From assembly GCA_026119935.1 (NCBI GenBank), contig JALRMH010000034.1:62001-126000 (forward strand): a stretch of 64,000 nt of DNA. The letters are read 5' to 3'. Origin of the DNA: Endothia cerciana. Lineage: Eukaryota; Ascomycota; Sordariomycetes; Diaporthales; Cryphonectriaceae. A program made the translations under genes and the position numbers. Within the stretch, counting starts at the first letter, position 1, and each line of letters starts with the position of its first letter. A model generated the notes under the pieces. It was not told the DNA's origin. It saw only the letters and a list, made by a program, of their open reading frames with translations, and did not search any database. Of the stretch, positions 44,662-54,393 are shown in pieces.

Positions 44662-46940
44662 CTATGCGCCAGGAGCGGAGGTCTGCGCCTCTGCGGCAGT
44701 GACATCCTTGCCTCTCACGCCATCCACCACACGCAGGCCAGAGGCACTCTGCGTCAGCTGCTCGAGTCGGTTCATCTGGTCGAGGCGCCGGCGGATCTCG
44801 TCCACGAGATCTGGGATCGCCACCAGTATGCCCTCCTTTTCAGGGTGGTTCTTGCTCAGGCCCATCTGCTTGAGCCTGCGAGGGGTTCCCTGATCAGAAT
44901 GTGACGTATCATTTTCAGAGGGGGGGGGGCGGAGGACTTACTTGACCTGGCCTGCGGCCAATTCCTCCTCGCCGAGGATGACGGCGAAGGGGGTCTTGTT
45001 GTCCTCGGCAGCTTTGAACTCTTGCAGCGCAATGTTAGTCATACACGCTAGGTTCCTGGAGAGGGCTGCGACTTACGAGCCTGGAGTTTTGGCTTGACTT
45101 TGTGCAGCATCTCGGTGCTGATGCCGGCCTGCCAGAGCTTGTCACACATCCTCATGCGGTCCTTCAGCATGCCGTCGAACCCTTTGCCGCCAAACGCCAT
45201 GACAAACACGTCGGTCTTGTTGGGTCGAGGTTTCGTGGCCCGCTCTGCAGCCATCCGTGCTTGCGTGATCGAGTATATCCTGTCCACGCCAAATGAGATT
45301 CCCACACAGGGAATCTGGCCCTTGCCTGAGAACATGCCGACCAGGTTGTCGTATCTGCCACCGGCGGCAACACTACCAACACCGACTGTCGGATCCTCCG
45401 AGCGGTCGTCGTCTTCCGAAGCCTTGCCCTTCTTCTTCTGTTTCGGCTTCGGTGCGGGTGCGGCCCCTTCAGCGGGCGCGCTTGGTGCGGAGCCCTCGGT
45501 GACGACTGCGCAAGAGTCAGCATCTTTGAAGCGTCGTAGGGGGAACCCTGCTGAAGAGCTATACCTTCGTAGATGATGCCAGTGTAGTAGTCAAGCCCTC
45601 TCGCAAGGCTCAGGTCGAACGAAACAGCGTCAAGGGCATCCTTGTAGCACTCCAGGTACTCGAACAGCAGGCCCATATCTGTCATACCCTGTCTCATCGA
45701 CTCGTTTGCTGCCAGGGACTCGTCCTTCTGCAGCTTCTCCAGGAGGTCCTTTCCGCCTTTCAGGACGACCCATCCCCCAATCTTGTCTGCGACCTCTTCG
45801 GGGAGCCCCTTCTCGTCGACCATCTCCTTCTTGACGTCCGCCCATGGCATCTTGTCGAGCTTGTCACTGTGCGACCAGTCAGCGCGCGGGCGCGAGGGCA
45901 GGATCCAGGATGTACCAACACTGCAGACGATATGCTCCGGATCTTGTCTTCTGGCACGCCGCAGACCTGGAAGATACCGTCGAGGATCTTTCGGTGGTTC
46001 AGCTTGATCGTATACCTGCCATTCCATCCCAGAGCTTCAAAGATCTGGACAACAACCTTGATAATCTCGGCGTCAGGTATCATGGCATCGTATGTGCCAG
46101 CGATATCGAAGTCGCACTGGTAGAACTCTCGCATCCGGCCTTTCGCCACGGCGGGTTGGCTGTTGACCGTCCCAAGTCAGCACATGTCCTCTGTGGTCCC
46201 GCAGATGCTCCCTTCTGGCAGTGAGGGTGGGTTTTTTTTTTGGGGGGGGGGGGTTTGGGGGGTTTTTTTCTTTCTTTCTTTGTTCCCGTGTGTATGGTCC
46301 GTACGTACTCTCTCCGGTAGACCTTCGCGATGTGATACCGCCGTATCTGCTGCAGGCCGTTCTGCGCGACGTACCGCGCGAACGGCACCGTCAGGTCATA
46401 CCGCAGGGAACTCAGCTCGCCGCCCTGGTCGGCGAGGTCGTAGATGAGCTTCGAGTCCTCGCCGTACTTGCCCGTCAGGATCTCCTTGAGCTCGAACACG
46501 GGGGTGTCGATCGTGACCGCGCCGTGGCGCTCGAAGACGGTCTTGACTGTGGTCAAGGGGATATACAGGTCAGCACTTGGCTGGTGCTCGCTGCCCATGA
46601 AGAATCGACGCAGTGGGAGGGAGGGGGAGGGGGACACAAGAGAACACATACTGGTGTTGAAGATCTGCTCGCGCAGCACGATCGCCTCGCCATCCCAGTC
46701 GCGCGTGCCCTTGGGCGTCTTCAACTCGATCTTCGGGGGCGCCATGGCGGTCTTCTCCCTCAGTCTCGTACCCGAGGTCGTGAAGCTCATCCACGTGCAA
46801 CACGCGTTCTCACCAGTCGTAAGCGGTCTCGGACCGTTCGCAGCTGTGCTCGTCCGCAGAAATGGGAACCGCGGGTTCGCAGTCGTGGGTGGTCGAGCTC
46901 TCGCAGACCTGCAGACACTTGCGAGGTTGACGATCCGCAT
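44662..46940 (-). CDS. HTS1: Histidyl-tRNA synthetase, mitochondrial and cytosolic
   Basis: Seven exons: 46652-46940, 46309-46546, 45920-46159, 45565-45866, 45077-45505, 44942-45020, 44662-44875; 596 residues. Class II landmarks: KTPKGTRDW at the catalytic-domain start, motif 2 YRRDQPAVAKGRMREFYQCD (completed across intron 2), histidine-A loop GLDYYTG, and motif 3 VGISFGVDRIYS. The C-terminal anticodon-binding domain follows. A Lys/Glu-rich insert (around KPKQKKKGKASEDDD) sits between the catalytic halves. The first 65 residues are Arg-rich and basic, like a mitochondrial presequence, and an internal Met (MAPPKIELKTPKG) would start the cytosolic form, as in yeast HTS1. Intron 3 uses donor GTTGGT, chosen because it restores the family sequence AVDKLDK. 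Intron 2 holds a T10G12 tract. Confidence 0.94.
46232..46253 (+). repeat. Composite T10G12 tract in HTS1 intron 2
   Basis: Ten T then twelve G on the plus strand (C12A10 in the HTS1 transcript), within intron 46160-46308. Confidence 0.85.
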
Positions 46941-47993
46941 GCAGGCCTTTCGTTATGGCGGTGATAAGGAGAGATCGCCACAAGGAGGAACCTTGGGAGG
47001 GACGGCTGTCTGCTCTGCTGGTAGAGGGGCAGGATGGAAAGTAGCGCGGATGGTGGTGACTCAGGCGGGACGGAGGCAGAGTGGGCAGTGGTGCCTCAAA
47101 AGATCTATCCTCCTTGTTAACATTTAAAAAAAAAGAAAGAAAAAAAAAAAGAAAAAAAAAACCCCCCCCTGCGAGGCTTGGAGGGGTAAAACGTCAGGCT
47201 GTTTGTTCCATGGCTCAGGTACCGCCCTCGGATTGGCTAAGGCGGTTTGATCGTGGGGCAGGCAGGGGTGTAAGCTGCAGCTGTGCTTCTGCTTACAGTT
47301 TCAATCAGCCACGAGGAGCAGCAGCGGCTGAACGGGAGAATTAGCTGCAACCATGCACATGAGCTCCCGTTATATGTATTTTCAGGTACGCCCTGTCCGG
47401 AAAAAGCTCAGTTATTTGGGGTCCGATGGTCAACTGTGCCTTGAGGCGATTACGCATATGGTCAACTGGTATGCAGAATAATCGAATAATATTCATATCT
47501 CGACTAGGAGCCCGCCCCTTCTCTCGACTGCACAAGGTGGCAGCCAGCGTTACATGCTGATTGCCTGTGGTGGGAAAGGTGCAGTGTCCTGACTTCGCGC
47601 CGATCCAACCTGCAGTCCAGACCAAACTGCCTCCTTGTACTTGTCAATGTCAGCACGGAAGGGCTTCGCATCAGAATAGAAGAAAGAAAATGGCCTGAAT
47701 AGCAGCATCTCCAGGCTCCCCCCACCCCCCCCTTTTTATGCCCCCTTGACCCACAATAGTGTACATTCAAAATTGGGTACATGGCCTGCTTATTAGACCA
47801 GAGCAGGCGGCTGGCCGCCACCGGACTGTCGTCATGAGCTGGAGTTCGGGTTGAGGGTTTGAGGCATCCGTTTCTCCGGGCAGCTGACAGACTCCGCGAA
47901 TGGGCGGGTTAAGACCTTCGCCACTGTCGAACTGGTCCTGAAATAAGACCAGTGGATGAATGCTTCGTAGACCCATCACGGGTATATACACCC
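46941..47993. promoter_or_regulatory. Upstream region of HTS1
   Basis: About 1.05 kb holding the HTS1 promoter and the 3' flank of the next minus-strand gene. An A-rich tract ending in C8 lies at about 47126-47169, and C runs near 47716-47733. No gene recognised. Confidence 0.45.
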
Positions 47994-49286
47994 TCAGACG
48001 TCCCACTCTTGCTCCTCGAGGTCAGCGCCATCGTCATTCAGCGCGGCGAAAGAGGACTGCGTGGACATGGTCTGGGCCTGGGGTCGTCCATTGGTGGAGG
48101 CGGGCTTCGTCTTCAGGGCTGGCTGGGCCGCAGCGGGCGTGGGAGCAGGAGCCTCGTTGGCAGACTCGGAGCTCTCGCTGTTGGCCACCCCGGCACTCGG
48201 CTTCTTGCTCTTCCGAGACTTGACGGAGACCCACTGGTTGTCCTCCTCGTCCTGCTTCTGGAGCATCGCCATCTGCTCCTCCTCCGAGTAGGGGACTTCT
48301 GCCGCCCAGTCAGTCTTCCTGCCATTCTGCTTGGCGTTCTCCTTGCCGTTCGCCGTAGCCGTCGGGGTGTTGTCGAATGTGTCCAGGGGTTGAACTTGGA
48401 CGGCAGCGGGCTTCCCGGCCGAGTTGCCATTGGTGACGTTGCTCGCCCATGCATTGGCTTTCTGGGCGGCCTCAAAGGCGACCCCGTCCTTCGCAGCTCT
48501 GCCCTCGGCCTCCCGAGCTGCCCGGCGTTGGGCATTCTCCTTGGCCTTGCGGTCCTTCTCTTCCTCCTCGCGTGCTGCCTTCTCCAGTTCCCTCTTCTTT
48601 CGGTTCTGCCGCTGCTTCTTGGTCTCGACAGGCTGTGGGGCTTTGGTCTGCTTGGGCTTCTGGGACTGCTTCTCCTCGGTGCCGGTCAACCGGAGGACAG
48701 ACGGGCCAGATCCCTGCGGCTCCAGCATATCGGAGACGCCAGTGGCATCGGCGGCGGAGACTGAAGGCGACGGCACGGGAGATTGGTCGTCATCGGCATC
48801 AATGCCGGCAGTTGAAGAAGGCGCAGACACCTTTCCGGCTTCGGCATCTTCGCCGATCGCCTTGGCCTTGGACTGCTTGACGGACTTCTGCTTCTGCTTG
48901 ACGGGCCCTTGCTTCTGCTCGAATTTGCTCTCCTTGTTGCGGGCCATCTGCTGGGCAAAGGCACGGTTGTCGAGGTTGTCATCAGCGCCGGTGCTGCTCG
49001 GCTTGGGTTGCGAGGCGGCAGCGGCAGCGGCAGCGGAGGCATAGCTCTTCGGTTGAGCCTGCTTGGCCTCGGTGGCGAAGCTCTCCATCCGTTGCCGCTT
49101 GGCCTTGTTGTCTTTCTTGGGCTGGCTGGCCTGCCTCTCCGGTCCCCTCGAGCGTTGTGGGGTTTGTTTCAACGACTTGCGCTTCTGCTCCTGCACATAG
49201 CGTTGGGCGCTGAAAGCCACAATGGCGAAGATGATGACCCAACCGACCACGGTCTTGTTGCCAAGACTGGAGATTTGGTTGCCCAT
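47994..49286 (-). CDS. Uncharacterised membrane-anchored, highly charged protein
   Basis: A single uninterrupted 430-codon frame. The N-terminus MGNQISSLG fits the N-myristoylation pattern (Gly2, Ser6) and is followed at once by a hydrophobic segment, TVVGWVIIFAIVAFSAQRY (about residues 12-30), that could span the ER membrane. The rest is low-complexity and charged: Ala-rich and Lys/Gln-rich stretches, a basic coiled-coil-like block (KKQRQNRKKRELEKAAREEE, about 225-245), and a conserved-looking end, SSFAALNDDGADLEEQEWDV. The layout recalls ER-anchored proteins with an RNA- or ribosome-contacting basic arm, but I cannot name a family. The start is the only ATG placing the hydrophobic segment at the N-terminus. 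Confidence 0.75.
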   Translation of the reverse strand: MGNQISSLGNKTVVGWVIIFAIVAFSAQRYVQEQKRKSLKQTPQRSRGPERQASQPKKDNKAKRQRMESFATEAKQAQPKSYASAAAAAAASQPKPSSTGADDNLDNRAFAQQMARNKESKFEQKQGPVKQKQKSVKQSKAKAIGEDAEAGKVSAPSSTAGIDADDDQSPVPSPSVSAADATGVSDMLEPQGSGPSVLRLTGTEEKQSQKPKQTKAPQPVETKKQRQNRKKRELEKAAREEEEKDRKAKENAQRRAAREAEGRAAKDGVAFEAAQKANAWASNVTNGNSAGKPAAVQVQPLDTFDNTPTATANGKENAKQNGRKTDWAAEVPYSEEEQMAMLQKQDEEDNQWVSVKSRKSKKPSAGVANSESSESANEAPAPTPAAAQPALKTKPASTNGRPQAQTMSTQSSFAALNDDGADLEEQEWDV

Positions 49287-50830
49287 GATGAACGGTTCTG
49301 GAACAGGTAGAGGGCGTTGGAGAGGGGAAGGACGGGACGGGGGATGGGATGAACGGCGTCGCAGCGTCGGGATATGCTGTGGTTGGATTTCTGGTGGGCC
49401 TGTGGCGTGCGATCCAAGACGACGTCCGATCGTAGCGGTGGCGTCGAATGACGGGCAATCGTCTGATACCTAACGTGAGAACGGGTGTTGCGTGTCTATA
49501 GAGATGTCAATGGCCGTTAGCGCACCTTTGAAGGATTGGGTGATGCCGTTGAGGTGATGGGGGGGGGGGGGGAGAGGGTCTTTGGTTGGAATTTGGGTCG
49601 AGGTTAGTGGTTTGATTTGTTAGAGTGACTTTGGGCTCCCAGTTGACTTAGACAGGGGCACTGACCTCACGTGTCTGTCCGCGGTCAGATTCTCTGCTCT
49701 GCCTCTCTCAAGGGCTAAAGGTGAAGGCGGGGAGCTCGGGGACACTGGAAAGCATGAAGCTGACGGGCATGCCTTGGAAAGGACGAGAGAGGATGTGTGC
49801 TGTGGTGTTGGTTGGTTCCCTGGAGCAGCGAGGTTGTGAAAGGTGGCTTCAAGCAGCTCTAGCAGTTGCCCATTCGGATTTCGGTGGAGACTCGGACCCC
49901 TTGTAGGTCGAAGTGGCAGTGATAGACCATGCTAAGATTCCGCGCTAAAAGGCAAAAGACCCCAGCATTTTCGACGTTCTGAAATAACCCCTGCTCATCA
50001 GAAGGCAGAACGACGGCATGGCAGCCAATATCCACCTGGAGCATCAAACATCCCCAGAAAGTGTGGAAATATTGAATATATACATCAAGTGTAGGTATCG
50101 TGGTCGGTACATAGTACCAAGGCCTCAACTCACTGGGGCCATTCAACCGGTTCCTCTAGCTAAGGCCGCGGGACGTGAAGGCCATGTCTTCACATGACTG
50201 ATTTCATATATCAAAGTCTGAGACAAAAACACTACGGATTACACAGCAGATTGTCCGGGCCATCTACGACGATCCCTCCTCCGTATATTTGTTTGTCATT
50301 CCTTCAACAGGATCCAGTTCCCGCCTTGCCCTGTTGGTTTCTGCTTGCCTATTTTCAGTATCCCCAGTATTCAGGTGCTCGAGCAGACACCAGTTGACAG
50401 TTACGTTATTGCTAAGCTATGCAAGATCAGCCAGGTGGATTTCTTATCACCGAGCTATCAAAAATGGGTCTCACCGCTGCAGTTCCTCTCCTTTGGTGGG
50501 AGCTTCAACGCCTGGAGGCCGTATTCTCTCATGGCACATATTCACTCTGCTGGTGTGGAGGCTGTTCTCACCACGACGACACGAAGGGATATTCAATTTG
50601 TGAACTTGATCATCTGCTTTGTTCAATCTGGAAGGGCCCGAACCTGTAACCCTATTGTCAGGCAAGTGACAATCTAACCGCATCTTACAAACCCCGCTCG
50701 GCCGCTGGTATAAGGCCCATCACCTGCACTGCGCGCACTCGCGCGGGTCTCGTCCACATAAATCCATGTGATCACCTGCTGGGCTCTCTCGTTGACTGAA
50801 GACACAGCAGTCATCTGTAACACAACGATC
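49287..50830. promoter_or_regulatory. Divergent promoter region, 1.5 kb
   Basis: Lies between divergent genes (membrane-anchored protein - and nucleoside hydrolase +). G14 run at 49559-49572. Two overlapping frames at 50345-50677 and 50419-50649 on the plus strand look partly coding (for example GGFLITELSKMGLTAAVPLL) but have no partner exons or family match, so I do not call a gene. Confidence 0.45.
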
Positions 50831-52489
50831 ATGGCTCCAAAAAACCGCATCATCATCGACACTGACCCAGGTGAGCTACCCCCAACCCCCCCCCCCCACA
50901 GGCCTAATCAGATACAGCCGGCTGACAGGATGTCCACCAGGTGTTGATGATGTCCTCGCCTTGCTGCTCGCGCTCACTGCGCGTCCGGACGAGCTCGAGA
51001 TAGCGATGATCGCCGTGACATACGGAAACGTCCCTCTGCAGAGGTGAGCATCCAACTTAGGCTCATGGTGTACACACCTGCCGTACTCCAGCTTCCCGAT
51101 TTCCCGGATGAAACACCAGCATTGCGCGTAGTCGGGAAGAACGGCATCGGCACACTGAGGCCCGTTGGCTGAGCCGAACTTGCTTTTTTTTCTGGGTCAC
51201 TGACACACCCCTGTTGTACCAGCTGTCTGCGGAACGTTGTAGCAATGTTCCACGTGCTGGAGAAGGAGAACGCCTGGCGGAAGCAGTCCGGCAGGCCTGA
51301 GGGGTTCGAGGCGCTGAGGCACTCCAAGCCCATCGTGGCTGTTGGCGCTGAGCATCCCTTGCAGGAAGAGATTTTAGCGGCGGACCATTTTCATGGTGCT
51401 GATGGATTGCATGGCGTCCATGAGGCTGTAAGTCTTGCCGTTTTTTTGTTTTGTACTTTTTTTTTGGGGGGGGGGGGGGCGGGTTCCTTAGTCTTGTATA
51501 CTGATGGGAAATAGCATCCGGATCTCTCACCGGCAGACACGTGGAGGTCACTGTTCGATCAGGATGGCACACACGCGACATCAGGGTCTATGGAACCGCC
51601 AACATTCTCATCCTATTTCACGCCCTCCAAGATACCTGCACACAAAGAGATACTCCGAATCCTGAAGGAGAGTCCCGAGGACGCCGTCACCATCGTCGCT
51701 GTCGGACCACTGACCAACGTGGCGGTCGCAGCAGCTGAGGATCCGGAGACGTTCCTGCGCGTGAAGGAGCTAGTCGTCATGGGCGGAGCCGTGCATGTGC
51801 CGGGCAACATCACACCAGCAGCAGAGTTCAACTGCTACGCCGACACCGTTGCCGCGGCACGTGTTTATGCTCTCACATCACCCAAGCCTTCCTCCACCAT
51901 GCCCCTGATCCTTGACGGCAAGTCCTTTCTCGGTCCCTACCCGGCCAAGCTCTCCAGGCAACTTCAGCTTAGCCTCTTCCCCCTCGACATCACCACATTG
52001 CACCCTCTCAACAAGAATTTCTTCACCGCCAAGATCCAACCACAGATCGACGCCGGAAGCCCTCTCGCACGATGGATTGGCACCTTCATGTTCGGGGCTT
52101 ATAACAAGATTGCGTCTATAGTCGGCGACGGTGTCGAGCCGGGCTTCGATCTGAACGACCCCTTGTGTATCTGGTACATGCTGACGCGCGACGACCCGGC
52201 TTGGAAGGCGGTGCCGAAGCCAGAGGACCTTAGGGTCGAGACCGCGGGACAGTGGACGCTGGGCATGCATGTTCTTGATCGCCGGAACCTGAACACGTCG
52301 GGTGAGAAGGAGGGAGGCATGATCAAGACGAACCCCGAGGATCCGCTGGATGCTGTCGAGTTTGATGAGGGGCCGGGTGATCATATGTCATGGCTGGATA
52401 GGACGAAGGGGAACAGAATCAACAGGATTGCTGGGTCGCCGGGCGAGGAGTACTTTGCTGAGTACTTGATGCAGCGTCTATTCGAATAG
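50831..52489 (+). CDS. Inosine/uridine-preferring nucleoside hydrolase family protein
   Basis: Four exons: 50831-50870, 50941-51043, 51223-51427, 51515-52489 (introns 70, 179, 87 nt), 440 residues. The N-terminal IIIDTDPGVDDVLALLLAL is the calcium-binding DTDPGxDD signature, completed across intron 1. TIVAVGPLTNVA and the following VVMGGAVHVPGN, with Asn and Asp ligands in AEFNCYAD, belong to the fold. The family hydrolyses the N-glycosidic bond of ribonucleosides, releasing base and ribose for salvage. Near the C-terminus, where characterised members have an active-site histidine in an HDPL-type motif, this protein reads FDLNDPLCIWYML, with Asn in that position, so specificity or activity may differ. 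Introns 1 and 3 contain C12 and T9G14 runs. Confidence 0.9.
51457..51479 (+). repeat. Composite T9G14 tract in an intron
   Basis: Nine T then fourteen G within intron 51428-51514 of the nucleoside hydrolase gene. Confidence 0.85.
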
Positions 52490-52974
52490 ATCGAAGGTGT
52501 GCATATAAACAGGAGACGGAGGGTACCAGTCTCGATCGTGCGCGCTATAGATTATGTCTTGCAAGTCAGGCATGACGTTAGTGAAGGGCTTAGCACAGAC
52601 AGGACCAGGATGAAAGGAGTAGCATACCAGACACAGTCCTATGAAATCAAACGGAATCGAATTGTCCCCAATATTGCCGCCTTACGCCAGAAACTCCTAC
52701 ACGCTGACAGATGCATCCAATTCGCTCCCCGCCGTGAGGTTCCTCGTGCCGGAATGAGACCGATCAGGATCGCCCAGAGCCTCGTCCCAAAGCAATAGTC
52801 CCACAAAGCATCCCGTCAACCACACCGCAGATGTCCAGCCCCTACCCGTGGTATCTCTCTGCTGCCCAATGATTTCCAACCTTCCGATCTTGCACAGCGA
52901 TGTCGCTGAGAAGAAGAGCCGATGAGACCCTGTTCATTTGCTCACTGTTGCGGGCCGCCCGAGAAGTGGGCGGC
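52490..52974. other. Convergent intergenic spacer
   Basis: 3' flanks of the nucleoside hydrolase gene (+) and LSM8 (-). No gene or repeat recognised. Confidence 0.5.
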
Positions 52975-53381
52975 CTAAGAATGCTTGACGCCACCAATCG
53001 CAGCACCCTTGACTTGGGTCCAGTCAATACTGTCATCAAGAGCCTCATCAACCAGACCGACAAGACACACGTTATCACCACGGACGATGAACAGACCAAG
53101 AGGGGCCTCTTGGCTGGGCTCGTCGTCCTCGGGCTCGCGTATGACACGCTCGATCGCGTTCTGAAGGACCTTTGGAACAATCAGTCAGGGCCCGCCTGGG
53201 GGTAAGAGGTAGAGACACATACCAGGTTGGTCTGGTGGTCAGCACTGAAGAGAGTGCCGACAAGGGTACGGCCATCAGCGGTAATGACGCAGACCTTCTC
53301 TGTGAGAGACAACTTAGTTCATGGTGCTTCATAAGGGGCGGGCGAGAGGGACATACTCTCCAGGTAACTGTTCAGAGACAT
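52975..53381 (-). CDS. LSM8: U6 snRNA-associated Sm-like protein LSm8
   Basis: Three exons: 53357-53381, 53223-53299, 52975-53169 (introns 57 and 53 nt), 98 residues. The spliced protein begins MSLNSYLEKKVCVITADGRT, then LVGTLFSADHQTNLVLQNAIERVIRE: Sm motif 1 with its G-x-L turn and conserved Asn. Sm motif 2 follows as GLFIVRGDNVCLVGLVDE, and the C-terminal extension contains DWTQVKG. LSm8 is the nuclear-specific subunit of the LSm2-8 ring that binds the U6 snRNA 3' end and supports splicing. The first exon is only 25 nt, so the gene is easily missed by frame-based calling. Length is normal. Confidence 0.93.
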
Positions 53382-53955
53382 CTTGAAGTCTTGCAAAGTT
53401 CTCTCGGATGTGTGATGTAGATGATGACACGGACTTCTGTGGGAATGATCGAAGTCTGTAGAAGAGAGCACGACGATTGAGCAGACCTGGAGACGGCAAG
53501 GCTCGAGTGTCAGTAATAGAGATGGGCCTGTTGAGTGGGCGTTGTGATGGTGGTTGAAGTTCGGGAAATTTTGGTTGGACGCGACAAGCTCCAGTGAGAT
53601 GCCTTGACTTGAGCTCCCTGCAACAGCTCCAGAACCCGCTGGGGGGGGGGGGGGCAGGAGCTCACCCGCTAAAGACACCCCTGTAGGCTAGCAGCGGAGC
53701 CACGAGCAGAAGGGGATGGATTTTGTCAACAGCACGACCTCAGAGCCACCTGTGTCCTCAACTGTATCTTTGTCCATCTGGTTCCTACCACCACCTGCTG
53801 GTCCGCAAAGCCTGCTTGTGACGTTTCCTGGAAATATAGAGACCAGGACTGGTGTGACATGGGATGATTTGACAGGTAAGATAGCAAAGTGTTCCCCTAG
53901 CGTTGCTCATCAGATGTGCTAACTATTCATATACCTAGGCAGGACAAGCAGCAAA
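53382..53955. promoter_or_regulatory. Divergent promoter region of LSM8 and the glutaredoxin-like gene
   Basis: 574-bp spacer with a G14 run (53641-53654). A likely 5'-UTR intron of the plus-strand gene runs about 53876-53939, with donor GTAAGA, branch TGCTAAC and acceptor CCTAG. The preceding frame from 53716 is open and in phase, so a coding N-terminal extension cannot be excluded. Confidence 0.5.
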
Positions 53956-54340
53956 ATGCGCGTCACAAACAGGTTGTTCCAGCAGTGTAGGATCACGCTT
54001 TTTACTAGAGAGCATTGTGGTCTCTGTGCCTCGGCCCGCTCTGTCCTTTCAGATGTTTGGGACACACGGCCATTCGTCTTCAAGGAGGTCGACATTGTCA
54101 GACCTGAGAGTAAGGGCTGGAGAGACTTATATGACTTTGATGTTCCTGTGGTACGCTGGAAAGAACCCCGCCCCAAAACTGTCTCGGGTTGTCTATGAGG
54201 CTCATTGTTCGCAGATACACGTCAGCAAAGCCAGCGCGCCTGAAGAAGACCCGAAGTCTGCTTCTCAGGCCTTGAAGCTTATGCACCGGCTCACTCCTGA
54301 TCAAGTAAAGGCAAAGATGGATGAGGTTGAAAAGGCATAA
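53956..54340 (+). CDS. Glutaredoxin-like (DUF836) thiol protein
   Basis: Two exons, 53956-54150 and 54215-54340 (intron 64 nt, donor GTACGC, acceptor CGCAG), 106 residues. The fold starts with CRITLFTREHCGLCASARSV, a beta strand leading into a CxxC active site (CGLC), and later has FDVPVIHVSK, where the cis-Pro (VP) strand is formed across the splice site. This matches the small glutaredoxin-like proteins related to yeast YDR286C, of poorly defined redox function. The start fits the usual length of this family; an upstream in-frame extension through a possible 5' intron would add about 60 residues. The stop codon lies only 53 bp from the stop of the convergent aldolase gene. Confidence 0.85.
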
Positions 54341-54393
54341 GAATATCTTGAGTTCGACTACAACGGCCGGTCCTTGCCCCGAATACAACGTTC

